Source of the DNA: Asterionellopsis glacialis
Lineage: Eukaryota; Bacillariophyta; Plagiogrammaphyceae; Rhaphoneidales; Asterionellopsidaceae
Reading direction: 5' to 3'
Length of the DNA stretch: 18,413 nucleotides
Assembly: GCA_014885115.2 (NCBI GenBank)
Contig: WKLE02005963.1
Span: 1 to 18,413 of the forward strand
Shown here: positions 10,048 through 18,413 of the stretch, piece by piece
How positions within the stretch are numbered: position 1 is the first letter of the stretch
How the letters are laid out: the number at the start of each line of letters is the position of its first letter
The notes under the pieces: model-generated
What the model was told of the DNA's origin: nothing
Database searches by the model: none
Seen by the model: the letters and a program-made list of their open reading frames with translations, nothing else
Position numbers and translations under genes: made by a program

Positions 10048-10499
10048 CTAACCATGGAGGGAAGTACTGTAGAATACTACAAAAGCAATGAACCACAGAT
10101 AGAGTTTCACAGTAATTTTTTAGATATATCCAAGCAAGATGTAGCTACATCATTACCCACATGGATACCCTTTTTACCTATCTAATTTTAGTAGGAATCA
10201 TGGACAGTGACATTGCAACAATGCATAATGAAACAGACAGATACAATAAGTAATATCGTTGTGCCAAAGCTTACTAACTACTCAGCTGGTTATCTGCCAA
10301 GCACAATAAAATAATTAATAGGGCAATTGGTGCACCTAATCATGGAAAGGATATTGTAGATGGTATAAATGCCTTGGATAAACAATATCTCTCTAAGTGC
10401 ATCTATTGTATGTCCAACCAATGACAAACATACTGCAGTAGGCAAGTTGTGTGCAGAGACACAACTCACATACATGACATCAATCAACCATAGTGCAGA

Positions 10500-10640
10500 C
10501 AGATGGTGACACAATGATGTCACTGGCAAAGCACCTGTGATGATGCTCTGCATCAGTACAACTCCAGTTGTGACATGGTGACCTCAGATGCAGTGGTGCG
10601 CCATCACTCTGTGGCAGTACAGCTCCAATTGTGACACCAC
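10500..10640. repeat. Degenerate direct duplication, about 61-72 bp
   Basis: CAGTACAACTCCAGTTGTGA at 10554 recurs as CAGTACAGCTCCAATTGTGA at 10615, 61 bp later. ATGGTGAC recurs at 10503 and 10575. It lies within the 3' part of the plus-strand transposase-like relic, where I can no longer follow the coding frame. Confidence 0.5.
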
Positions 10641-11092
10641 ACAGGTGATTCAGCAGGTGTCCATTGGCTGCCTTGGGTAGTTTGGTTCACATGAAAGAAC
10701 CAAACCCTGCTGGATGCAAAGTCTAAGATTGTCTGTAGTATCCTGTACATAATCAGGTGTCAAAGCCAGACCATTGGATTGGTGAGTGTTTTTTTAAGAT
10801 TTCAGGAATTAAAAAGCTACCAACTGGATGCAATAAAAGAGAAACAAAAAGACTGAAGGCAAAAAGGGTAAGTAACAACAATCACATAAAAGTAGTTGAA
10901 TTGATAAATAGAGTACTGAACTTTGATGAAAAGTCAAGTGCTGACAAGAAAGAGGATCCTGTAGAAGTTGAGAAGTCAGATGAAGAGTAAAATAAAACAT
11001 TACATTAAAAAACATACAAACGTATATTCAGTTTGATTGTTGCTTTTTTGGTGATGATTGTATCATGGGTCATTGTTGAGTCATTGGTTTGT

Positions 11093-11600
11093 AAATTTGA
11101 CACACAAAAAGTTGTGTCTAGTACTTTTTAAGAAAACCCTGTCAGATTTACAAAAGAGGATACATTCAAAAGAGCATAAAGTTTTCCTTTGACTGATGTA
11201 GTTTGAGCTGTGAGCACTTGATACAGCTCATGAGTCAGCCACTTCAATGTCATTAATTTCATCTGCAAAGTCATGTCTAGTAATTTTTTTGACAAAACTC
11301 ATCAGATTTAAACAACAGAGAATGCATTCAAAGATTAAAAAAGCTCCTTTGACTGATGTACTTTGAGATGTGAACACCCCATATAGCTCATGTGCCAGCT
11401 GCTTCAATGCCATTGTTGTGAAAAAAACTGAATTTTTGACTTAAAAACATTGTGTCTAGTACTTTCGGTGCAAAGCCCATCAGATTTAAATAACAGATGA
11501 TGTATTCAAAAGCGCAAAAAAAGCTCCTTTGACTGATGTAGTTTGAGCTGTGAGCATTTGATACAGGTCATGAACTGGCTGCTTTAATACCATTGTCATG
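11093..11600. repeat. Tandem array, three units of about 160-180 bp
   Basis: GACTGATGTA begins at 11191, 11351 and 11531 (spacing 160 and 180). TGTCTAGTA begins at 11115, 11274 and 11453 (159 and 179). Each unit also contains GATTTA, a CATTCAAA-like block and a TTTGAG.TGTGA segment. The units are well conserved and clearly tandem. The array follows the C-terminal end of the plus-strand transposase-like relic and precedes the truncated end of the minus-strand one. Confidence 0.85.
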
Positions 11601-11759
11601 TGTGATAAGTACAACAATTTATTTTGTGGTTTTTGTGTGATTTTTTTTTAATTTTTTCAGTCAGAAATTTCTTCTGTTAGGCTTTGAAAAGAGAACAATT
11701 CCAAAAATTGGAGAGGGAAGTTTCTATAACTTTATATACATATGCATATACTATATAAA

Positions 11760-13600
11760 CATTTTAGGAAGGAAAAAAATGTATGTAGCCTCTACTGCAG
11801 AATTGTAACTAGCTGCTGGGCCACCTGCATCTGGAACATCTCAGTTGATTGTTGCAGCATTTTTAGATGACTCTGATATCAACAACAGCAAACAAGAAAC
11901 ATAGGATGCTTCATCATCATTGATTCCTGCTCACTTATTGGAGGTCAATCTTGCTTAGTCTAACATTTGATGTGCTTGCTCCAAAGTTTGCTCAGCTACT
12001 TTATTTTTATTTCTTTCAGAAATCACAGTATGTGCATATTCCACAATACTAGGATGTGCACATACACCATCCAAGATAGTAGCCTGTTTGTTTTCTGGAA
12101 TTTTTGAGTAGATCCACCACCTTGTTTTCTGCTCTTGATTTTGCCTTTCATTGAGCAGCAACAGACTGAGGTTTGCCATTTTTGTTATACAAAAAAGCAT
12201 CTGCTGGCATCAGCACTAGCATTGCTATAATATCTACAGGCTTCTGGTTGTATGACAAAGGAGGTCTTGTATTGGATGAGAGGGTCACACTAGAAGTTTT
12301 AAAGGGACGGTTCTTGGTTGCTGTTGTTCTGGGTGGTAGTGCTGCTGCAGATGATGTTGTGGTTGTTTTTGTTCTTGCCTTGTGATCTTCTAAATTTGGT
12401 GTTGGAGGGACTGCTTGTTTTTCTTCTTGTTCTGGATGACAGGCATGTGTTTGGACAGGTGTCTATCAAGGAAGCTGTTTTGTTGATTGCCATCCTGTTC
12501 CAGGCTTTGGTTTGTAACCAATGCATCCTTTTTGTCCACAACCCATTGTTGTTCTTGTAGAATATGCTTTACTGCAATACTGAAATATTTTGAAATTCCA
12601 AAATAAAATCCTCATACAATATATACCAGGAAATCTGCATATAAATTGGATGGCTGGTGTGAGAGAGGAAGAAAAAAAAAACATGTCCTGTGAAACAAAA
12701 ATGTGGTGCTTTTATTTCAATACTGACTCAGTCAAATAATACAAAGAAGGGTATGGTCATATTCTGTGTCATTCAAAGAGTATGCCCATATCCTAGTATC
12801 AGTTATTTTAAGATCTGGTTATCAAGATAAATGGACTGTAAGATTGTGTCACAATGAACTTAAAACAACAATTTATCATGGGAATTTTGGTGCCTTGATT
12901 CATTTGACTCAATCTGAATGTCACAGTCAGTTTATTGCTTCTTCCCATGCTTCATCATCTTCTTTTTTTAACTCAATTATTTTGTGGTTCACTTTCTGTA
13001 ATTGTTCAAGTGTATGCTGTGAGTTTCTAGCAATACCTTTTTTCCCCTACTTCCTTTTTCTTACCAGATTTGATGCTACCAGCGGCTTCTTTCTTTTTAG
13101 AAATATTCTTGCTTACCATACTATTGCTAATACTATTAGATTTGGATTTGTTGGGAGCAGATAATGTCTTACTTCTTGTATTACTAGATGGGGATGGCAT
13201 GTAGGGAACCGGACAACAAGCTGGATAAACTACCATCATAATTACTAGTATGTTGTGGAATGACGCCTGTACCTACTTGACAATCTGCACAGCAACAACC
13301 TATATACAACAATCAACAACATTATGATTAAGTTCCTCCATTTGCTTCTGCTTCAACCTGTTCTCTCATCCTAGCAGCATGCTTTTCTCTTCTAGCAGCT
13401 TTCTCCCACTCAAGAAGGTTTTGACTAAGTTGGGAAACTTGCTTTCATACAGTATTCTGCCGTTTTTAATCTGCAGCATGTCTACTGGAATAAGCAGATT
13501 CCAACAGACAATTATGATAGCTCTTTTTTGGATCTGCAAATCTTTTTGCAGCAGCAGTTTTGATTCTAGGTGACCCTTGGGGTGTCTTCCTGGGTGCCAT
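11760..13600 (-). pseudogene. Transposase-like protein, N-terminal half, degenerate
   Basis: Read on the minus strand from an ATG at 13598-13600 in good context: MAPRKTPQGSPRIKTAAAKR, then in the same frame two stops, then LLEWEKAARREKHAARMREQ. A poorly readable stretch follows (about 13240-12700) with a Ser/Lys-rich segment. Then come MGCGQKGCIGYKPKPGTG and KQLP at about 12550-12480; a Thr/Ala/Pro-rich linker; ADAFLYNKNGKPQSVAAQ, a TGA, then KAKSRAENKVVDLL; a frameshift; ILDGVCAHPSIVEYAHTVIS; and DDEASYV..LL near 11900. The blocks from MGCGQKGCIG onward align with the plus-strand copy (GCIG, KQLPR, YNK.GK..S, KAKS.A..K.VD, HP.I, DD..SYV). Recognisable coding ends near 11760. No DNA-binding domain is recognised at the N-terminus, which is basic. 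Non-functional. Confidence 0.65.
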
Positions 13601-14130
13601 TGTCGCTTGTCGGAAGCGGGAGGTATTTGGATCAAGCCTGCACCAAAAAAACATTTTTTCGTCTGACAGCCTGCAAGAAATTCGCCAGCGACAAGATTCG
13701 AAAATAGCGCACTACGAGAATCTTGACCATAACTCATCAGCATTGGGGAGTTTCGAAACATTATTCATTAAAAAAAGCATTATAAAATGATCAACTGTTT
13801 ATTCATGCATGAATAATAACAACAGTCTGAAAATCACGTGACATGCGTGTGACACAGTTAGTTCGAACGCATTTTTTCTATACCTACCATTTTCGACGCT
13901 CTCTATTGAAAGTTATTTTTTAATCTTGTTCATGTCTTTTTTTAATACTTTATCTAACTTACTGTAAACTTTTACTAAAATAAAATGGGTTAAAATAATA
14001 CTTTGAGGTGCGTAAGTGAGACTATGATGGAGGAGAGGAAACGATGTAAAAAAATTGTTTCCAGCGGCTAGCGCGCATGCGTAATCACCTCCAAAAACGC
14101 ATCGGCGGGATTCATTTATAGGATTAAACT

Positions 14131-14373
14131 GGTACCTGGTACCTACTGGAACCCGGTACCTGGTAAGGTACCGGTACCAGGTAGTCTTTTGTACCAGGGT
14201 ACCATTGTAAGGTACCTGGTACCAGGTACAGTACCCTAATAACTACTTCGAAACCTTTCCTCGAAGTACTGTACCAGGTACCAGGTACTCTTCCTGTACG
14301 GTACCTGTACCTGGTACGGTACGGTATTAGCAGAGGACATTACTAATTAGTACTGTACCAGGTACTTGGTAGG
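14131..14373. repeat. GGTACC-rich palindromic repeat cluster
   Basis: Ten GGTACC hexamers begin at 14131, 14138, 14155, 14167, 14173, 14198, 14211, 14218, 14277 and 14300, mixed with many GTACCAGG/CCTGGTAC variants. Because GGTACC is itself palindromic and the spacers CTG/CAG are complementary, the region is largely self-complementary. Its best hairpin pairs 14212-14234 with 14266-14288 (22 of 23 positions), with ACTTCGA (14245-14251) and TCGAAGT (14261-14267) overlapping the inner part of the arms. It lies about 350 bp upstream of the phosphatase start codon. Confidence 0.95.
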
Positions 14374-14487
14374 ACCTCTAGTGCCCAACCGAAAACAATC
14401 CATAATTTTTTCATGCTTCAAAAGATGATATTACATCTTCATGTACATCCAATTGTAAGATCTATCGATACACATATAACTTATTCT

Positions 14488-14495
14488 GAATATAC
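14488..14495. promoter_or_regulatory. Candidate P1BS phosphate-starvation element
   Basis: GAATATAC matches the P1BS consensus GNATATNC, bound by PHR/PSR-type MYB-like regulators of the phosphate-starvation response (PSR in the diatom Phaeodactylum). It lies 230 bp upstream of a PhoD-type phosphatase start, a gene class expected to be phosphate-regulated. A single match in 345 bp of AT-rich DNA has a roughly one-in-ten chance of occurring at random, so this is only suggestive. Confidence 0.3.
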
Positions 14496-14724
14496 ACCTC
14501 ATTCCTGAATAAAATACATAGATACGTAACTGGTTGAAAAATGATGTTCTCTGCATTGCTTTACAGTAAGTCTATTTTAACTTTTGTGCGCCCACACACA
14601 TGATTATCAAAACGATTTTTATGAGGAACACAAAATTTTCTTTAAGCGTCAATTCGTTTTGATCTAAACCGTCTCACAGGAACTGTGCATCCTTGTTCAG
14701 TCATTTGTATCTTTGTAGTTAAAG

Positions 14725-17700
14725 ATGACGGTAGAATCATCGTGGTATTCTAGAAGATCCAAAGAAGAAAAGTTCGCCTTGGCAATTCTGATAATTCTAG
14801 TCGTCCTAGGGCCTGCAATCGTAGTACCCATTCTCTTAACTGGGGGATCTTCAGACGATAGCAGCAGTGATGTATCCAGTGCCAATCAGGTAAGAAAAAT
14901 CTATTATGACAAAGGTCAGGATGGCCTTTTATTGTAAAAGGTTTCTTGATTTTACTCTTTCAACCATTTGAACCTCGTCTTTTACTTGAGAACACCTTAA
15001 TGACGCATTCTTTTCATGACACCGTTATAAACAATTTCAAATTACAGAACGCTGGAGATGTCCCAGCTTCTCCTCGGCCCACTAAATCTCCAGTGAATGT
15101 TTTTGCACCTTCAATGGAAACTTCTCCTCATATTCCTCATACGCCTCAGCAGCACTTGCCAACTAATAAACCTTCAAAACTTGTTCAAACGGCAACACCC
15201 TCTGTAGCCCCAATTACCTCTGCACCTATCACTGATGCCCCAGTCGCACCTGCGCCTGCCACGAGTGCACCTGTCACTAATGCTCCTGTGACCGATGCGC
15301 CTTTTACTCCTGCTCCTGTGACCGATGCACCTGTTACTCTTGCTCCTGTGACCGATGCACCTACTACTCTTGCTCCTGTGACCGATGCACCTACTACTCT
15401 TGCTCCGGTGACCGATGCACCTACTACTCCTGCTCCTGTCACTCCCGAGCCTTCTGCGGCACCTGTGACTTCAGCTCCAACGATCCCTACACTTGTGCAC
15501 CCTGTTGGATCGAAATTTCTTCTGCTTACTCATAAAACACTTCGTTCTGGCCACGCAGCATACCTTCCATCTTTTGATGTTTTCCTTGAATTACTGAATG
15601 ATGGAAATCTTGTCCTCTATAGAAGCGCTACTCCGCATGATGATAATGACACACCTCTCGTTCGTGCCTTTAGCAGGGATGACCCTGAAATAGAACTTAT
15701 TTGGGAACTTGGAATGAGCGGAGAAATTATGGATTATTTTGCAATTATGCAAGGCAACGGTGACTTTCTCATCCGGAAAGGAACTCCTGAAGTTCAAGGA
15801 GAATTATTTTGGAAAAGCGGAACAGGTCAAGGCTACTCAGGTAATTTTAATCTCGGACTCAGTGGAAGTGGTATGGTGATCACAAACGACGACACGGGTG
15901 AAATTATTTGGGACACCACAGAGGCAGGTAAAAGTTACGGAGATGGAGCATTATTTCCTACCGTAGCACCAACCGTTGAAGTCCTTGATATAATCAAACA
16001 ACCATACGGAACAACTCACTTTCTTGTGACTGGTCAGGTTCTATTGTCAGGACAAGCAATATATCTTCCTGAATACCATACATACCTTGAACTGAAGAAA
16101 AACGGAAATCTCATCCTCTATCAGCAATTTGCCGAAAATGAAGACGTGGATGAAGAAGCTGAAATCCACATGATGTGGGAACTCGGTATGCCTGGATCCA
16201 ACGGCAAGTATTATGCTATAATGCAAGGCAATGGGGACTTTTTGATTTGGCAAGGTACTCCTGAAAAGCGAGGAAAGCTAGTTTGGAAATCAGATACTCC
16301 ACGAGGCAGCGGATCCTATACGCTTGGTCTTACTCCCTCTCTAGATGGAATGATGATTTTTAATGCTGGAACTGACACTTCTATTTGGGATATCAGAGAT
16401 GCCGGTATTGGGTACGAACATACCCCCATGTATCCAACAGTTGCGATTGTACCCACGGTAGCTCCTTCGCCTCTACCTCCTGGCCATACATACAGTCCGA
16501 CAGAAAGCTATGTTATCCCTCCAACTACTTTCTCTTCCAGAGTACTACTTGTGAAGGACCAAGTCCTGCAGCAGGGACAGAGTGTTTATCTCCCGAAGCT
16601 TAATGTGCGCCTATTACAGGAAGATAGTGGAAATCTCATTTTTTTCGAAGAAGGTAAAGAAAACAATCCCATTTGGGAAAGTGGAGTTAATGAGGAATCA
16701 GGTCAATATTTTACGTGGCTGCAGCCAAATGGAGATTTGGTGACTAGGACAGGAACTCCACAGTCTAATCGGAACGAATGGAAGCTTTTATGGCAAAGCA
16801 ATAATGCACTAGGTGACGAAAGTTTCCGAAACTACCGTTTAGTTGTTAGTGAAGATGTTACTGGTTTGGAGACTGTTCGTGGGAACGATTTCGAAGAAAG
16901 AACGTGGTCGACGATTCTCATCTCTGGACCTCTGGTTGGTCACACAACTGAGGACTCGGTACAGATCTGGGCTCTTGCAGAAGAGGGCAGGACTATCGAG
17001 CTCACGTACCAGCGTGAAGGCAGCAACGATTCCACAACTATTGATATGCCCCAACGAAGGCAGCATAGTTTTTCTTCTCTTATAGAAATTACTGGACTGG
17101 AAGATTCAACAAGATACACCTTTGAAATTCATGTAGATGGTGTGTTTTTCACCGATGGAGAGTTCAAAACTGCACCAAAGCCAAACGTTAGTCTCAAGTT
17201 TAGCTACCTGCTTACTTCTTGCATGAATCCTAGAAAAGGACCACTGGGCTTTGAAGAACAACCTGTTTGGGATGCCGTTCTTGATAAAAAACCTGACTTT
17301 GCTTTTTTCAATGGCGATACAATTTACATGACTCACGATGACTGGGATGACGATGGCCCAAACGGCTTTGGAACTGTTCGTTATGACCGCGTCTTGTTTC
17401 GTAACTTCCATCAACGACGAGAAGTGCACTTCGCTAAGTTCATCAGGTCGGTACCTATATACATGGTTTGGGATGACCATGAATATGGTAAGAACGATGC
17501 TTTCGAAGACCAGCCTGGAAAAGAAAATGCATTAGCCGGAATGAAAGCTCTTTGGGCAAATCCGTCCTATGGACTTGAAGATATTCACGGGATGTTCTAC
17601 ACGTACTTTTGGGGTGATGTTCAATTCTTTGCGCTGGATTGTAGGTGGTACCGTAAAAAGAACAAACAAAGCCAGTTTGGTGATGCCCAGAAGGAATGGC

Positions 17701-18182
17701 TCTATAACGAATTGTTGAAATCTACTGCTCCATTCAAAGTTATCATCTCAGGTTATACAATTACTGCTATGAATGACCTTGTAGAGATAGGAAAATTTGT
17801 AACCCAAAATAGCATCTCGGGTATTGTCTTCCAATCGGGTGACACTCACAAGAATGAATTTATGACAATAGAACATCAGTTCTGGCCTTACAATGTAACC
17901 CAGATAACTTCTTCTGGTATTGCAAGGGATCAATGGTTGCGCACATGGTCCATAGTCGAGATTGATACAACATTGAATGATCCAGTCATCACAACTTACT
18001 TCTATGGTGCAGACAACAAGAACAAAGTAACAACATGGTCTAACGAACCTGACTCCAAGTGCACTGATATCGAACCTGAGACAAACTATCTTGGCGAGGC
18101 TAATTTTGATGATTTTTGGAGAATTAGAACTAAAACATCTCGCTGTACACAAACAATTCGATTGAGTGATCTTACTCCATGA
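14725..18182 (+). CDS. Membrane-anchored triple B-lectin / PhoD-like phosphatase (2 exons)
   Basis: Exons 14725-14889 and 15048-18182, joined in phase 0, give 1099 aa. The ATG at 14725 has an in-frame TAG at 14716 and supplies the membrane anchor. Residues 17-39 are one hydrophobic segment after a basic N-terminus, with no cleavage site apparent, so a type II membrane protein with the rest outside or luminal is likely. Residues 106-203 are a Pro/Thr/Ala stalk of repeated APVTDAPTT. Three bulb-type (mannose-binding) lectin-like domains follow at about 208-353, 378-513 and 550-663; the first two share AIMQGNGDFLI. The PhoD region begins near 677. Its motifs are Cys780 in TSCMNP, Asp812 in FNGDTIY, Asp864-Asp865-His866-Glu867 in WDDHEYGKND, Asp919/Arg921 in LDCRWYR, and Asp987/His989 in SGDTHKNEF. 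PhoD enzymes are metal-dependent (Fe3+/Ca2+) phosphomono- or diesterases; here the role is probably scavenging phosphate from organic esters at the cell surface. Lectin modules may bind wall or environmental glycans. Family is certain, substrate unknown. Confidence 0.9.
14890..15047 (+). other. Spliceosomal intron, 158 nt, phase 0
   Basis: The donor CAG|GTAAGA follows codon 55 (Gln, 14887-14889). The acceptor TTACAG|AAC ends at 15047. Unspliced, the exon-1 frame stops at TAA 14935-14937. The long second frame has an ATG at 14946, inside the intron, that would give a protein without its membrane anchor. Splicing restores one frame linking the anchor to the stalk. Confidence 0.85.
15282..15443 (+). 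repeat. 30-bp coding minisatellite in the stalk
   Basis: Units starting with GCTCC(T/G)GT begin at 15282, 15312, 15342, 15372 and 15402, with a partial unit at 15432. The unit encodes APVTDAPTTL-type decapeptides. Near-identity of the units indicates recent expansion, so unit number probably varies between alleles. Thr/Pro richness suggests an extended, possibly O-glycosylated spacer between membrane and lectin domains. Confidence 0.95.
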
Positions 18183-18413
18183 ACCAAAAAGATATATATA
18201 TATGTATAACTTATAATATGAAGTATCAAAATGACACAGCTACATGCATCTGTGACAATGCTTATGAATTCACGCTTTAACAAAACCGAGCACAGACAGC
18301 TTTTTTGTTTTTTTGTCGTCCAAAAAAGCCCCCTTACCGCGCAACAAAAACAAAAAAGAATTGGTTATGAGTGCAATTTCAGTTTTGTTTTCCGAAAAAA
18401 AAAGCCGAAAAAA
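18183..18413. other. 3' flank of the phosphatase gene with A/T-rich inverted repeat
   Basis: Begins with the 3' UTR, including a short (AT)n run near 18190. CTTTTTTGTTTTTTTG (18300-18315) pairs imperfectly with the A-rich stretch CAACAAAAACAAAAAAG (18342-18358), about 14 of 16 positions. This could be a transcript-end stem-loop or the edge of a small inverted-repeat element. No gene is visible. Confidence 0.5.

Larger units (their letters stand above)
8434..10990 (+). pseudogene. Transposase-like protein, 5'-truncated plus-strand copy, degenerate
   Basis: Collinear with the minus-strand family members but on the opposite strand. In order: a Cys-containing block after the Met at 8440 (MGHPCKGCIGSHQKAGTDCS, then KQLPR); a low-complexity Pro/Thr stretch; ELFRYNKAGKRHS and RKAKS (8594-9223 frame); SQWVLDHPNIVRSKIVKDTL; after a frameshift near 9430, GKLLLETSISKLTNDLIDP and SDTMLHYLLPKYI; LSKQHCGSKRN; LSAKFNDEIKSDHLPNG at 9997; THMDTLF; YRCAKAY flanked by stops; IINRAIGAPNHGKDIVDGIN near 10310; and a Lys-rich C-terminal block ending at TAA 10988-10990. 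The DGC motif of the minus copy reads DRY here, so the putative active site is also altered. Many stops and at least four frame changes make it dead. It lacks the MAPRKT-type N-terminus seen at 13600, so it is truncated at the 5' side next to the retrotransposon relic. Confidence 0.7.
4490..13600. mobile_element. Block of decayed and possibly nested mobile elements
   Basis: The whole interval consists of broken transposon coding sequence on both strands, plus two tandem arrays. Every recognisable coding stretch has in-frame stops or frameshifts. Pieces of one transposase-like family lie at 4962-5966 (minus), 8434-10990 (plus) and 11760-13600 (minus). A retrotransposon relic lies at 6038-8293 (minus). 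Outer terminal repeats and target-site duplications were looked for by eye and not found, so the outer limits given are those of the recognisable content. Confidence 0.75.
13601..14724. other. Intergenic region between the relic block and the phosphatase gene
   Basis: Contains the 5' flank of the minus-strand relic and, at its right end, the promoter and 5' UTR of the plus-strand phosphatase gene. A less AT-rich patch at about 14060-14116 carries ATGCGT (14077-14082) and ACGCAT (14097-14102) as a short inverted repeat. The GGTACC cluster and a P1BS match are listed separately. No gene is supported here. Confidence 0.5.

Noticed and set aside
4490..13600. Repeats considered as a CRISPR array
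   Set aside because: Units are about 160-182 bp, diverged and without unique spacers. The context is eukaryotic transposon debris.
14946..15047. ATG at 14946 as the start of the phosphatase
   Set aside because: It lies inside the intron. The upstream exon gives an in-phase GT-AG junction and supplies a membrane anchor, whereas the 34 residues encoded here look unrelated to the stalk.
15185..15442. Minus-strand 85-aa repetitive ORF (VTGA.V.GAS type)
   Set aside because: It is the antisense shadow of the 30-bp coding repeat in the phosphatase stalk.
17748..18152. Minus-strand 134-aa ORF
   Set aside because: Antisense to the conserved PhoD core, with no domain and no separate evidence of coding.

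Overview
The window looks like nuclear DNA of a photosynthetic stramenopile, most likely a diatom. The evidence is an AT-rich eukaryotic sequence, a nucleolar RRM protein, and a gene with a 158-nt GT-AG intron encoding a membrane-anchored protein with a Pro/Thr/Ala-rich stalk, B-type lectin domains and a PhoD phosphatase. It also carries relics of transposon families of a kind I associate with diatom genomes. The taxonomic call is inference; nothing here identifies a species. The sequence starts with twelve G, which suggests a contig edge.

Layout. Bases 587-2008 (minus) hold an intact, intronless RBM34/Nop12-type ribosome-biogenesis gene. Bases 2009-4400 are AT-rich with no supportable gene. 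Bases 4490-13600 are a graveyard of mobile elements with no intact ORF. It contains: a 182-bp tandem array; the C-terminal part of a transposase-like protein (minus, 4962-5966); a retrotransposon relic joining Gag directly to the C-terminal half of integrase (minus, 6038-7803, with a possible 5' LTR up to 8293); a second, 5'-truncated copy of the transposase-like family (plus, 8434-10990); a 160-180-bp tandem array (11093-11600); and the N-terminal half of a minus-strand copy of the same family (11760-13600). Conceptual translation shows that the plus and minus pieces are paralogous along their length. The two minus pieces may be the ends of one element split by later insertions.

Bases 14131-14373 are an unusual cluster of GGTACC-based palindromes. 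Downstream, at 14725-18182 (plus, two exons), lies the second intact gene: type II membrane anchor, 30-bp-repeat-encoded stalk, three B-lectin domains and a PhoD catalytic domain with all recognisable metal-site motifs. An 8-mer matching the P1BS phosphate-starvation element lies 230 bp upstream of its start codon.

The two host genes are unrelated in function (ribosome assembly; extracellular phosphate scavenging, probably surface-tethered). I see no defence, CRISPR, biosynthetic or other multi-gene system here. The most distinctive items are the lectin-phosphatase architecture, the GGTACC palindrome cluster beside it, and the unclassified transposase-like family.
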